From JAGVSV01 sp050952845 (GTDB taxonomy: Bacteria; Bacillota; Clostridia; Christensenellales; Aristaeellaceae), in assembly GCA_050952845.1 (NCBI GenBank), contig JBMNLP010000001.1, forward strand, positions 992,001 through 1,056,000: 64,000 nucleotides of DNA, given 5' to 3'. Below, in pieces: positions 1-7,843 of this stretch (its first letter is position 1; every line of letters begins with the position of its first letter). The position numbers and the translations under genes were made by a program. Under the pieces are notes generated by a model that saw only the letters and a list, made by a program, of their open reading frames with translations, was not told the DNA's origin and made no database searches.

Positions 1-246
1 GATCAGATTGCGCTTACAGAGGGCAAGACCAAACATGTTGTGCAGATGCTGAAGGACCTGGGCGTTAATCAAAGAGCGCTACTGGTGCTGCCCAGTCCTG
101 ATGAGTTGGTGACACGTGCGTCCCGCAACATTCAGAAGCTGTCCGGCGCCTGCGTCAACACCCTCAATGTGTATGATATTCTGCGCGCTGGAAAGATCAT
201 CGTTTCAAAGAGTGCCATTCCCGGTATTGAGGAGGTGTATGCGTAA
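1..246 (+). CDS. rplD: Ribosomal protein L4, C-terminal part
   Basis: The frame is open from the first base and ends with TAA at 244-246, giving the last 81 residues; the start lies outside the window. The product is the globular C-terminal part of L4, which binds 23S rRNA and helps shape the exit tunnel. Identity rests on the sequence (VLPSPDELVTRASRNI and the GACVNTLNVYDIL region) and on the fixed order rplD-rplW-rplB of the S10 operon. The next ATG shares the last A of this stop codon, so translation is probably coupled. Confidence 0.97.
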   Translation, partial: DQIALTEGKTKHVVQMLKDLGVNQRALLVLPSPDELVTRASRNIQKLSGACVNTLNVYDILRAGKIIVSKSAIPGIEEVYA

Positions 247-542
247 TGAAGAATCCCCATGACATCATCCTGCGCCCCGTCCTGACCGAGAAAGGCTATG
301 ACGGCATCGCGGACAAGCGCTATGTGTTCGAGGTCGATATCCGGGCCAACAAGGTCGAGATCAAGAAGGCGCTGGAAGCTGTTTTTAAGGGCATCAAGGT
401 GGATAAGGTCAACACCCTGCGTACCCCCGGCAAGATTAAAACCCAGGGGCGTACCAGCGGCCGCAGGCCCGAGGTTAAGAAAGCCTATGTCAAACTGTCG
501 GAGGACTCTAAAGCCATTGAGTTCTTCGAGAGCATGATTTAG
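246..542 (+). CDS. rplW: Ribosomal protein L23
   Basis: A 98-residue protein of normal length, starting ILRPVLTEKGYD and followed by the VEIKKALEAVFKGIKVDKVNT core of the L23 fold. L23 sits at the tunnel exit and is the docking site for trigger factor and SRP. The start ATG overlaps the rplD stop by one base, and rplB follows after 15 bases with its own GGAG site. A second ORF in another frame of the same stretch is a shadow. Confidence 0.98.
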   Translation: MKNPHDIILRPVLTEKGYDGIADKRYVFEVDIRANKVEIKKALEAVFKGIKVDKVNTLRTPGKIKTQGRTSGRRPEVKKAYVKLSEDSKAIEFFESMI

Positions 543-557
543 TGAAGGAGAAATAGC

Positions 558-1391
558 ATGGCCATTCGTGTATATAAACCGACTTCGCCGGCACGCCGTT
601 TCATGTCGGTGCTGACTTTTGAGGAGCTAACCAAGAAAAAGCCGGAGAAATCCCTGCTGCGGCCCCTCAAGTCCCATGCCGGGCGGAACAACCAGGGCAA
701 GATCACTGTCCGTCACCGTGGCGGCCGGCATAAGCGGAAATACCGTCTGATCGATTTTAGGCGTGACAAAGTGAACGTACCCGCAAAAGTTGCTGCCATT
801 GAATACGATCCGAATCGCTCTGCCTTCATTGCACTGTTGCATTACGCGGACGGTGAGAAGCGCTATATCTTAGCGCCGCTGGGTATCAAAGCCGGCGACA
901 CCATCATTTCCAGCGATGATGCCGATATTATTCCCGGCAACTCGCTGCCGCTGTCGAATATCCCGGTGGGCACGCTGATCCACAACATTGAGCTTCGTCC
1001 GGGCGCTGGTGGGCAGCTGGTTCGTTCTGCTGGCACATATGCGCAGCTGATGGCTAAAGAAGGCGACTATGCCCAGGTGCGCCTCCCCTCAGGGGAAGTG
1101 CGCCGTGTTCCGATCAAAGGTCGTGCCACCATCGGCACCGTCGGCAACACCGATTATGAGAACGTCCGCATCGGCAAAGCCGGCAGAAGCCGCCACAAGG
1201 GCTTCAGGCCCTCAGTGCGAGGCTCAGCAATGAACCCGGTTGATCACCCGCATGGTGGCGGTGAGGGCAAATCGCCCATCGGCCTGCCGTCCCCTATGAC
1301 GCCGTGGGGTAAGCCGGCGCTGGGCTTGAAGACCCGTAAGAGCAAGAAGTATTCCGACCGCCTCATCGTCAGACGCAGAGGCACCAAATAA
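558..1391 (+). CDS. rplB: Ribosomal protein L2
   Basis: A full-length 277-residue L2. The RNA-binding and C-terminal domains are intact, including the conserved HPHGGGEG loop near residues 230-237 whose histidine lies at the peptidyl-transferase centre. L2 bridges the subunits and is needed for their association. GGAGAAATAGC precedes the ATG. It lies third from the left edge of the window in standard S10 operon order; rpsS follows after 29 bases. Confidence 0.99.
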   Translation: MAIRVYKPTSPARRFMSVLTFEELTKKKPEKSLLRPLKSHAGRNNQGKITVRHRGGRHKRKYRLIDFRRDKVNVPAKVAAIEYDPNRSAFIALLHYADGEKRYILAPLGIKAGDTIISSDDADIIPGNSLPLSNIPVGTLIHNIELRPGAGGQLVRSAGTYAQLMAKEGDYAQVRLPSGEVRRVPIKGRATIGTVGNTDYENVRIGKAGRSRHKGFRPSVRGSAMNPVDHPHGGGEGKSPIGLPSPMTPWGKPALGLKTRKSKKYSDRLIVRRRGTK

Positions 1392-1420
1392 CCCCGAAAG
1401 GTTGAAAGGAAGCAGTTATT

Positions 1421-1699
1421 ATGAGCCGTTCTATTAAAAAAGGGCCTTTTGTCTGTAAAGCACTGATGAAGCGTGTTACTGATTTGAACAACTCCGGTAA
1501 GAAGACCGTGCTGAAAACCTGGTCGCGTGCGTCGACCATTTTCCCGGATTTCGTTGGCCACACCATTGCAGTGCATGATGGACGCAAGCACGTCCCGGTC
1601 TATATCACTGAAGATATGGTTGGCCACAAACTGGGCGAATTTGCCCCTACGCGTACCTTCAGGGGCCATGCGGGCGAAAAATCGTCCGGTAGAAAATAA
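1421..1699 (+). CDS. rpsS: Ribosomal protein S19
   Basis: A 92-residue S19 beginning MSRSIKKGPFVCKALMKRV, which is close to the family consensus. S19 sits in the head of the 30S subunit with S13 and contacts the A-site tRNA region. The site AAGGAAG lies just before the ATG. Co-transcribed with rplB and rplV; spacing to rplV is 22 bases with a strong GGAAGGAG sequence between. Confidence 0.99.
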   Translation: MSRSIKKGPFVCKALMKRVTDLNNSGKKTVLKTWSRASTIFPDFVGHTIAVHDGRKHVPVYITEDMVGHKLGEFAPTRTFRGHAGEKSSGRK

Positions 1700-1721
1700 G
1701 GGAAGGAGAGAGGGAGACAAC

Positions 1722-2102
1722 ATGGCAGCAACCACCCATGAAACCAACACAAAAGCCGCTAAACGCGACCCGCGGCCTAAGGCACATGCCCGCCACATCC
1801 GCATCTCTTCCCGAAAAGTCAAGATCGTTATCGACTTGATTCGCGGCAAAGATGTAGATGATGCCCTTGCGATTCTGATGTACACGCCTAAGGCGGCATC
1901 ACCCATCGTATCAAAGCTGATCAACAGCGCCATCGCCAACGCCGTCAACAACCTTGAGATGGACCGCGATTCGCTGTACATCGCTGAGATCTATGCCAAC
2001 CCCGGCCCGACGCTCAAACGCTATCTGCCGCGCGCCAGAGGCAGCGCCGCGCCGATTTTAAAACGCACCAGCCATATCAGCGTCGTGCTGGATCAACGAT
2101 AA
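1722..2102 (+). CDS. rplV: Ribosomal protein L22
   Basis: A 126-residue L22. The open frame reaches back to 1527 inside rpsS, but ATG 1722 is chosen because it directly follows the ribosome site GGAAGGAGAG and gives a plausible length. The first roughly 20 residues (MAATTHETNTKAAKRDPRP) are an extension before the usual core, which begins near HARHIRISSRKVKIVIDLIRG. The beta-hairpin that lines the exit tunnel (LKRYLPRARGSAAPI) is present. L22 spans all 23S domains. Confidence 0.98.
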   Translation: MAATTHETNTKAAKRDPRPKAHARHIRISSRKVKIVIDLIRGKDVDDALAILMYTPKAASPIVSKLINSAIANAVNNLEMDRDSLYIAEIYANPGPTLKRYLPRARGSAAPILKRTSHISVVLDQR

Positions 2103-2117
2103 GAGAGAGGGAACGCA

Positions 2118-2789
2118 ATGGGCCAGAAAGTAAATCCGCACGGCGCCCGCGTCGGGGTCATTTTTGACTGGAGCACGCGCTGGTTCGCGGACAAAAAGGA
2201 TTTTTCAAAGAATCTCATGGAGGATCATAAAATCCGCCAGGAGCTGAAGAAAAGGTATTACCAGACCGGCATCAGCCGCATTGACATTGAACGCAGCGCG
2301 GCGAGGCTGACCATCAACATTTTTACAGGCAAGCCCGGCATGATCATTGGCCGCGGCGGCAAGGGGATCGAGGAGCTGAAAGCCTACATTGAGAAGATGC
2401 TGGGCAGAACCGTCAACATCAACATCCTCGAGGTGAAAAACCCCGATGCCGACGCGCAGCTTGTAGCCGAGAACATCGCTCAGCAGCTGGAGAAGCGCAT
2501 ATCTTTCCGCCGCGCGATGAAGCAGAGCATTCAGCGCGCCATGCGGGCGGGTGCCAAGGGCATCAAGACCCAGGTGTCAGGTCGTCTGGGTGGCGCCGAT
2601 ATCGCCAGGAGCGAGCATTACCACGAAGGTTCGATTCCGCTGCAGACGCTGCGCGCCAACATCGACTATGGCTTTGCCGAGGCAAAGACAACATATGGTC
2701 AGCTGGGTGTCAAAGTGTGGGTGTATAAGGGCCAGATCTTGCCACAAACAAGGAAACAGCCCGGTGTACGCAGTGAAGGAGGCAAGTAA
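2118..2789 (+). CDS. rpsC: Ribosomal protein S3
   Basis: A 223-residue S3 starting MGQKVNPHGARVGV. It has the N-terminal alpha/beta domain, a KH domain with the GXXG-type loop (MIIGRGGKGIEELK) and the C-terminal S3 domain ending near QLGVKVWVYKG. S3 forms part of the mRNA entry channel helicase with S4 and S5. GAGAGGGAAC precedes the ATG. The following rplP starts 3 bases after the stop. Confidence 0.99.
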   Translation: MGQKVNPHGARVGVIFDWSTRWFADKKDFSKNLMEDHKIRQELKKRYYQTGISRIDIERSAARLTINIFTGKPGMIIGRGGKGIEELKAYIEKMLGRTVNINILEVKNPDADAQLVAENIAQQLEKRISFRRAMKQSIQRAMRAGAKGIKTQVSGRLGGADIARSEHYHEGSIPLQTLRANIDYGFAEAKTTYGQLGVKVWVYKGQILPQTRKQPGVRSEGGK

Positions 2790-2792
2790 CCC

Positions 2793-3230
2793 ATGTTAAT
2801 GCCTAAGAGAGTTAAGCGCCGCAAGCAGTTCCGCGGCAAAATGAAAGGCAAGGCGCATCGCGGCAATCTGATCACCTATGGCGAATTTGGCCTGGTTGCC
2901 ATGCAGCCCAGCTGGGTTACAAGCCAGCAAATCGAGGCTGCCCGTATTGCGTTGACCCGATACATCAGGCGCGGCGGTAAGGTCTGGATCAAAATATTCC
3001 CGGACAAGCCTGTTACAGAGAAGCCCGCGGAGACACGCATGGGCTCGGGAAAAGGCTCGCCTGAATACTGGGTTGCAGTTGTCAAGCCCGGCCGGGTGAT
3101 GTTTGAGGTGAGTGGCGTCGAGGAATCGATCGCCCGCGAAGCGCTCCGTCTTGCGTCCGCAAAGTTGCCGCTTAAGACCAAGGTGTTCACGCGTGACCAG
3201 TTAAATCCCAGAGATGGTGGTGAGAATTGA
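2793..3230 (+). CDS. rplP: Ribosomal protein L16
   Basis: A 145-residue L16 starting MLMPKRVKRRKQFRGKMKG, near the family consensus, with the conserved MGSGKGSPEYWVAVVKPG segment that contacts the A-site and 5S rRNA region. The ribosome site AAGGAGG lies within the last codons of rpsC. Its stop TGA shares an A with the ATG of rpmC, so the two are probably translationally coupled. Confidence 0.99.
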   Translation: MLMPKRVKRRKQFRGKMKGKAHRGNLITYGEFGLVAMQPSWVTSQQIEAARIALTRYIRRGGKVWIKIFPDKPVTEKPAETRMGSGKGSPEYWVAVVKPGRVMFEVSGVEESIAREALRLASAKLPLKTKVFTRDQLNPRDGGEN

Positions 3231-3436
3231 TGAAGACAAGCGAATTTATGTCCATGAATCCACAGCAGCTGTCTGAAAAAATCGCCGATCTCAAGGCTGA
3301 ACTGTTTAATCTTCGTTTCAGGCTTGCGACCGGTCAGCTGGAAAACACCATGCAGATTTCTTCGGTCAAGCGCGACATTGCGCGCGCCATGACCGTACAA
3401 ACCCAAGCCCTCAAGAAGGCGGGCAGTAAACAGTGA
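3230..3436 (+). CDS. rpmC: Ribosomal protein L29
   Basis: A 68-residue two-helix L29 (MKTSEFMSMNPQQLSEKIADL, then LRFRLATGQLENTMQI). L29 lies near L23 at the tunnel exit. A TTG at 3227 could add one residue, but ATG 3230 is preferred; it overlaps the rplP stop by one base. The 3' end carries the GGAGG site of rpsQ. Confidence 0.97.
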   Translation: MKTSEFMSMNPQQLSEKIADLKAELFNLRFRLATGQLENTMQISSVKRDIARAMTVQTQALKKAGSKQ

Positions 3437-3450
3437 AAGGAGGCAGCTTC

Positions 3451-3714
3451 ATGGAAGGTAAAATCAGAGGAAATCGCAAGGTTCGCACAGGTGTTGTCAT
3501 CAGCGACAAGATGGACAAGACCGTTGTCGTCTCTATCAACAGGCTGGTCAGGCACCCCCTGTATGGCAAAACGATGAAGCGCACCAGCAAGGTGAAAGCG
3601 CACGATGAACATAACGAGTGCGGCATCGGCGATAAAATCAGGATTATGGAGACCAGGCCTCTTTCCAAGGATAAACACTGGCGCCTGGTGGAGGTTATTG
3701 AAAAAGCCAAATGA
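3451..3714 (+). CDS. rpsQ: Ribosomal protein S17
   Basis: An 87-residue OB-fold S17 starting MEGKIRGNRKVRTGVVISDKM. The open frame begins at GTG 3433, but the AAAGGAGG ribosome site lies inside that extension (3437-3443), so ATG 3451 is the start. S17 is a primary 16S-binding protein of the 30S body. It is the last gene of the classical S10 operon; a 76-base structured gap separates it from rplN. Confidence 0.97.
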   Translation: MEGKIRGNRKVRTGVVISDKMDKTVVVSINRLVRHPLYGKTMKRTSKVKAHDEHNECGIGDKIRIMETRPLSKDKHWRLVEVIEKAK

Positions 3715-3716
3715 TT

Positions 3717-3764
3717 CCCGGTCTGCGGCCCTCATGGGCTGCCGGGTCAGTGTGCCATGAGGGC
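3717..3764 (+). promoter_or_regulatory. Two mutually exclusive hairpins at the S10/spc boundary
   Basis: In the 76-base gap before rplN, GCCCTCATGG (3728-3737) and CCATGAGGGC (3755-3764) form a perfect 10-bp inverted repeat. The same bases 3728-3731 can instead pair with GGGC at 3736-3739, inside an outer CCCGG (3717-3721)/CCGGG (3742-3746) stem. Both forms end just upstream of the AAAGGAGG site of rplN at 3773-3780. There is no T-run, so this is not a terminator. Regulatory or RNA-processing function is inferred. Confidence 0.55.
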
Positions 3765-3790
3765 AATCTATAAAGGAGGAACCTTTTGAT

Positions 3791-4159
3791 ATGATACAGA
3801 CGCAATCGCGGCTGAAAGTAGCCGACAACTCCGGCGCCAAAGAGATCATGTGTATCCGGGTGCTGGGTGGCTCATCTCGCCGTACAGGTTCGGTGGGCGA
3901 TATCATCGTCGCCAGCGTCAAGGCTGCATCACCCGGTGGGCAGGTGAAAAAAGGAGATGTGGTCAGAGCCGTCATCGTCCGTGTTGCCAAGCAAAGGCGC
4001 CGTGAAGACGGCAGCTACATTCGATTTGATGACAACGCCGCTGTCATCATCAATGACGACAGGCAGCCCCGCGGCACCCGCATATTTGGGCCGGTTGCCC
4101 GTGAACTGCGCGAAAGGGATTATATGCGGATCGTATCCCTCGCTCCCGAAGTTTTATAA
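3791..4159 (+). CDS. rplN: Ribosomal protein L14
   Basis: A 122-residue L14, exactly the usual length, starting MIQTQSRLKVADNSGAKEIMCI and containing the signature VKKGDVVRAVIVR region and NDDRQPRGTRIFGPVARELR. L14 contacts 16S rRNA in an intersubunit bridge and is the docking protein for RsfS, whose gene lies at 15721 in this window. First gene of the spc part of the cluster. Confidence 0.99.
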   Translation: MIQTQSRLKVADNSGAKEIMCIRVLGGSSRRTGSVGDIIVASVKAASPGGQVKKGDVVRAVIVRVAKQRRREDGSYIRFDDNAAVIINDDRQPRGTRIFGPVARELRERDYMRIVSLAPEVL

Positions 4160-4170
4160 GGAGGCAAACG

Positions 4171-4485
4171 ATGAAAGTACATGTGAGAACCAAGGACGAA
4201 GTCATCGTCATCTCCGGTAAAGACAAGGGCGCTAAAGGAAGGGTGCTGTCTGTTGATCCCGCGCGCGGCCGTGTAACGGTAGAAGGCGTTGCCATGGTAA
4301 CCAAGCACCAGAAGTCCCGTGCCCAGGGGCAGCCAGGCGGTATCATCCACAAGGAAGCCGCCATTGATGCCAGCAACGTGATGTTGGTTTGTCAGAAATG
4401 CGGCAAGCCGTCGCGGGCTGGCAGCAAGATCACCGACGGCAAAAAAATCCGCATGTGCAAAAAATGCGGCGAACAGATTGACTGA
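4171..4485 (+). CDS. rplX: Ribosomal protein L24
   Basis: A 104-residue L24 with an N-terminal KOW motif (VISGKDKGAKGRVL) and the GGIIHKEAAIDASNVML segment. The C-terminal part carries two CXXC pairs (CQKCGKP and CKKCGEQ), so this copy could bind zinc. L24 initiates 50S assembly at the 5' end of 23S rRNA. AAGGAGG lies 8 bases before the ATG. Confidence 0.98.
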   Translation: MKVHVRTKDEVIVISGKDKGAKGRVLSVDPARGRVTVEGVAMVTKHQKSRAQGQPGGIIHKEAAIDASNVMLVCQKCGKPSRAGSKITDGKKIRMCKKCGEQID

Positions 4486-4499
4486 TAGGAGGAAACAGC

Positions 4500-5042
4500 A
4501 TGGCAACCCGTTTAAAGGAAAGATATATCGCTGAAGCTGTGCCTGCCTTGACGCAGAAGTTCGGCTACAAAAACCCCATGATGGTACCGCGCCTTGAGAA
4601 GGTAATCATCAACATGGGCCTGGGCGATTGCAAGGACAACGCGAAGGCGCTTGAAAACGCCGTTGAGGAACTATCCCTGATTGCCGGACAGAAGCCGGTG
4701 GTTACCAAAGCCAAGCGGTCAATCGCCAACTTCAAGCTGCGCGAAGGTATGAGCATCGGTGCAAAAGTAACGCTTCGTGGAAAACGCATGGAGGAATTTT
4801 TCGACAAGCTCGTCAGCATTGCGCTGCCCCGCGTCCGCGACTTCCGCGGTGTATCGCCCAAGGCGTTTGATGGCCGCGGCAATTATGCGCTGGGTGTTCG
4901 TGAGCAGCTGATCTTTCCCGAGATCAACTACGACAAGGTCGAGAAGATCAGGGGAATGGAAATGATTTTTGTTACTACCGCCAAGACGGATGAGGAAGCT
5001 AAAGAGCTTCTCAGCCTGCTGGGCATGCCGTTTGCGCACTAA
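4500..5042 (+). CDS. rplE: Ribosomal protein L5
   Basis: A 180-residue L5 of standard length, with KVIINMGLGD near residues 32-41, GQKPVVTKAKRSIANFKLREG in the middle and the FPEINYDKVEKIRGMEM region near the C-terminus. L5 binds 5S rRNA and contacts the P-site tRNA and S13. It follows rplX after 14 bases, with an AGGAGG ribosome site between them. Confidence 0.99.
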   Translation: MATRLKERYIAEAVPALTQKFGYKNPMMVPRLEKVIINMGLGDCKDNAKALENAVEELSLIAGQKPVVTKAKRSIANFKLREGMSIGAKVTLRGKRMEEFFDKLVSIALPRVRDFRGVSPKAFDGRGNYALGVREQLIFPEINYDKVEKIRGMEMIFVTTAKTDEEAKELLSLLGMPFAH

Positions 5043-5059
5043 GGGAGGAGGGAAAAGCA

Positions 5060-5245
5060 ATGGCAAAGACAAGTTTGAGGGTTAGGCAATCCAGGCCAGC
5101 TAAGTTCTCCACACGTGCGTACACGCGCTGCCAACTGTGCGGCCGTCCGCATGCAGTCCTGCGGCGTTATGGCTTGTGTCGCATCTGTTTCCGAGAATTG
5201 GCGCACAAAGGCCAGATCCCCGGCGTCCGCAAGGCCAGCTGGTAA
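5060..5245 (+). CDS. rpsZ: Ribosomal protein S14, zinc-binding type
   Basis: A 61-residue short S14 (type Z) starting MAKTSLRVRQSRPAKFSTRAY. Two CXXC pairs, CQLCGRPH and CRICFRE, form the zinc ribbon, so this is the zinc-dependent C+ paralogue, not the long zinc-free form. S14 lies in the 30S head next to S3 and S10. A strong GGGAGGAGGG site precedes the ATG. Confidence 0.99.
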   Translation: MAKTSLRVRQSRPAKFSTRAYTRCQLCGRPHAVLRRYGLCRICFRELAHKGQIPGVRKASW

Positions 5246-5275
5246 GCGGGGAACGCAGAAGGAGGAGGTACCATT

Positions 5276-5677
5276 ATGGTAGTGAATGATCCCATTGCTG
5301 ATATGCTTACCCGCATACGCAACGCGCATATCGCCAAGCATGACACCGTCACCATTCCTTCCAGCAAAGCCAAGAAGGCGATTGCCAAAATCTTGCTGGA
5401 CGAAGGATATATTCGCAATTATGAGCTGGTAAACGATGATGGCCACATGAAAATCAAGTTGACTCTAAAGTATATCAACGGCAAGCAGCAGCCTGTCATC
5501 GTTGGGCTCAAACGTATCAGCAAGCCCGGGTTGCGCGTCTATGCGCGCTGTGAGGAACTGCCTAAAGTACTTGGCGGCCTGGGCATTGCCATCGTGTCCA
5601 CATCCAAGGGCCTGATGACAGACCGTGCTGCACGCCGTGATAACCTGGGCGGCGAAGTGCTTGCCTACGTCTGGTAA
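5276..5677 (+). CDS. rpsH: Ribosomal protein S8
   Basis: A 133-residue S8 starting MVVNDPIADMLTRIRNAH, with the C-terminal signature STSKGLMTDRAARR and GEVLAYVW. S8 binds 16S helix 21 and organises the central domain. In other bacteria S8 represses the spc operon by binding its own mRNA; no copy of that site was recognised here by eye. A GGAGGAGG site precedes the ATG. Confidence 0.99.
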   Translation: MVVNDPIADMLTRIRNAHIAKHDTVTIPSSKAKKAIAKILLDEGYIRNYELVNDDGHMKIKLTLKYINGKQQPVIVGLKRISKPGLRVYARCEELPKVLGGLGIAIVSTSKGLMTDRAARRDNLGGEVLAYVW

Positions 5678-5703
5678 CCGATTCACGCAATGGAGGTGCA
5701 ACA

Positions 5704-6246
5704 ATGTCTCGCATAGGAAAATTACCCATTTCTGTGCCTAAGGGCGTGACGGTGACAGTCGATAGCCACAACACTGTGGTTGTCAAAGGCCCTAAAGGCA
5801 CGCTGACCCAGCAGGTCAACCCTGATATCACCATTAAGCAGGAAAATGGCATCCTGACGCTGGAGCGGCCGACCGATGCAAAGCCTCATAAGGCGATGCA
5901 TGGTCTGTACCGCTCATTGCTCCACAACATGGTGGTGGGCGTGACGGATGGTTTTGAAAAAACGCTGGAGCTTGTCGGCACAGGATACCGCGCTGCGGTG
6001 GACGGTAATAAGCTGACGCTGAACGTGGGCTATTCTCATCCCATCGTGTTTGAGGCGCCCAAGGACATCACATTTTCAACGCCTTCACCGACGCAGATCG
6101 TCGTACAAGGCATTGACAAGCAGGTCGTAGGCAACCTGGCTGCCGATATTCGTGCCACCCGCAAACCTGAGCCCTACCATGGCAAGGGGGTTAAATACCG
6201 CGGTGAGCAGATCAGGCGCAAGGTTGGCAAGGCTGGCAGCAAATAA
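5704..6246 (+). CDS. rplF: Ribosomal protein L6
   Basis: A 180-residue L6 starting MSRIGKLPISVPKGVTV. It has the two repeated L6 domains, the C-terminal one with EPYHGKGVKYRGEQIRRKVGK. L6 lies at the base of the L7/L12 stalk near the sarcin-ricin loop. GGAGGTG lies 6 bases before the ATG. It follows rpsH after 26 bases and precedes rplR by 18 in the usual order. Confidence 0.99.
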   Translation: MSRIGKLPISVPKGVTVTVDSHNTVVVKGPKGTLTQQVNPDITIKQENGILTLERPTDAKPHKAMHGLYRSLLHNMVVGVTDGFEKTLELVGTGYRAAVDGNKLTLNVGYSHPIVFEAPKDITFSTPSPTQIVVQGIDKQVVGNLAADIRATRKPEPYHGKGVKYRGEQIRRKVGKAGSK

Positions 6247-6264
6247 GAAAGGGAGTGTACGCAT

Positions 6265-6633
6265 ATGTTTCATAAGCGCGACCGCAATGCAGTGCGCACG
6301 ATCCGTCATGCACGTGTCCGCAAGAAGATCAGCGGCACGCCCGACAGGCCGCGGCTGTGCGTTTTTCGCAGCAACCAGTTTATCTATGCCCAAGTAATTG
6401 ATGATACCGTTGGTGCCACACTAGCCCAGGCTTCATCCATGGAAGCGTCTTTAAAAGAGAATGCCGGAAAGATGAACAAGGTAGAGGCGTCCAAGCTGGT
6501 TGGAAAGCTCGTCGCCGAGCGTGCAATGGAAAGAGGCATATCGACTGTGGTGTTTGACCGCGGCGGCTATGAGTATACAGGCCGTGTCGCATCCCTGGCC
6601 GCCGGAGCCCGTGAAGCAGGGCTTGAGTTCTGA
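6265..6633 (+). CDS. rplR: Ribosomal protein L18
   Basis: A 122-residue L18 with the expected basic N-terminus (RHARVRKKISGTPDRPRLCV) and the C-terminal VVFDRGGYEYTGRVASLAAGAREAGLEF. L18 binds 5S rRNA together with L5. The ATG is preceded by AAAGGGAGTG. A 19-base gap leads to rpsE. Confidence 0.99.
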   Translation: MFHKRDRNAVRTIRHARVRKKISGTPDRPRLCVFRSNQFIYAQVIDDTVGATLAQASSMEASLKENAGKMNKVEASKLVGKLVAERAMERGISTVVFDRGGYEYTGRVASLAAGAREAGLEF

Positions 6634-6652
6634 TGGGAGGAAATAAATAAGC

Positions 6653-7192
6653 ATGCAGCGCAGAGACAGAGAACGAAACAGAGACAGAGACCGCGATCGC
6701 GATCGTGGTGAGCAGAGCGAGTTTAAGGAAAAACTCGTCAACGTCAATCGGGTTGTGAAGGTTGTCAAGGGCGGGCGTAACTTCCGCTTTGCGGCGCTGG
6801 TTGTTGTGGGCGATGGCAACGGACGCGTAGGCGCCGGCATTGGCAAGGCAGTGGAAATTCCCGAGGCCATTCGCAAGGGCGTAGAGAATGCCAAGAAACA
6901 CCTGATTACCGTGCCGATTCAGGGCACTACGATTCCGCACCAGAGCACCGGTTATTTCGGCACCGGCAAAGTGATCTTGCTGCCGGCTGAAGAAGGTGCC
7001 GGCGTGATCGCAGGTGGTGCCGCGCGTGCTGTGCTGGAACTGGCAGGCGTTAAGGATGTTCGCACCAAATCCTATGGCACCAGTAACCCCATCAACGTCG
7101 TCAAGGCGACGATTGAAGGCCTCAAGCTGCTCCGCTCCCCTGAGCAGGTGGCGAAGATGCGCGGTAAGTCCGTTGAAGACATCATGGCTTGA
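6653..7192 (+). CDS. rpsE: Ribosomal protein S5 with Arg/Asp-repeat N-terminus
   Basis: A 179-residue S5 with the dsRNA-binding-like N-domain (KLVNVNRVVKVVKGGRNFRF) and the C-domain (GTGKVILLPAEEGAGVIAGG). S5 lies at the mRNA entry site with S3 and S4. The first 22 residues form an unusual charged tail rich in alternating Arg and Asp, not part of the conserved fold. The next in-frame methionine is far inside the fold, so the ATG at 6653 is the only reasonable start. GGGAGG lies about 13 bases upstream. Confidence 0.98.
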   Translation: MQRRDRERNRDRDRDRDRGEQSEFKEKLVNVNRVVKVVKGGRNFRFAALVVVGDGNGRVGAGIGKAVEIPEAIRKGVENAKKHLITVPIQGTTIPHQSTGYFGTGKVILLPAEEGAGVIAGGAARAVLELAGVKDVRTKSYGTSNPINVVKATIEGLKLLRSPEQVAKMRGKSVEDIMA

Positions 7193-7205
7193 GGAGGGAA
7201 TATTC

Positions 7206-7388
7206 ATGAAGCTTAAAATCACACTGACAAAATCGCCCATTGCCAGCCTGAAGCGGCATATTGATACGGTGAAGGCGCTTGGATTGCGTAAGATCGGTCA
7301 CTCGGTTATCCGGGATGACAACCCTTGCGTGCGCGGGCAGGTTTTTGCAGTCAAACACATGGTTAAGGTTGAAGAGATCAACGAATAA
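7206..7388 (+). CDS. rpmD: Ribosomal protein L30
   Basis: A 60-residue L30 starting MKLKITLTKSPIASLKRHIDTV, of normal length, with the GLRKIGHSVIRDDNP motif. The open frame extends upstream to 7014 through rpsE in another phase, but ATG 7206 follows the GAGGAGGG site at 7191-7198. L30 is a small 50S protein near helix 38. rplO follows after 13 bases. Confidence 0.98.
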   Translation: MKLKITLTKSPIASLKRHIDTVKALGLRKIGHSVIRDDNPCVRGQVFAVKHMVKVEEINE

Positions 7389-7401
7389 GGAGGACGTCCT
7401 C

Positions 7402-7842
7402 ATGAAATTGCACGAGTTGAAGCCCGCAAAGGGCTCCACGACTGCTCCGAAGCGCCTGGGACGAGGCGTAGGATCGGGACTAGGCAAGACCTCCGGCAAA
7501 GGTCACAAGGGCGCCAAGGCTCGCTCAGGCGGCGGCAAAGCTCCCGGCTTTGAAGGCGGCCAGATGCCCTTGACACGCCGTGTACCCAAAAGTGGGTTCA
7601 CCAACATATTCCGCAGGGAGTACGTCACCCTGAATGTATCCGATTTGGAGCGCTTTGATGACGGCGATGTGGTGACCATTGAGGTGCTCAAGAATGCCGG
7701 CATGGTCAAGCAGCTGAAGGATGGTGTCAAGATCTTAGGCGGCGGCGATCTGAGCCGTAAATTGACTGTTCAGGTCACCAGGTTTACCGCGTCTGCGAAA
7801 GAAAAAATCGAGGCAGCCGGCGGGAAAGCCGAGGTGATATAA
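7402..7842 (+). CDS. rplO: Ribosomal protein L15
   Basis: A 146-residue L15 starting MKLHELKPAKGSTTAPKRLG, followed by the glycine-rich basic arm (GVGSGLGKTSGKGHKGAKA) and a globular C-domain. ATG 7402 is chosen over the longer open frame because AAGGAGGACG precedes it and the N-terminus matches the family. L15 assembles late and contacts 5S rRNA. secY starts 2 bases after its stop. Confidence 0.98.
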   Translation: MKLHELKPAKGSTTAPKRLGRGVGSGLGKTSGKGHKGAKARSGGGKAPGFEGGQMPLTRRVPKSGFTNIFRREYVTLNVSDLERFDDGDVVTIEVLKNAGMVKQLKDGVKILGGGDLSRKLTVQVTRFTASAKEKIEAAGGKAEVI

Positions 7843-7843
7843 T

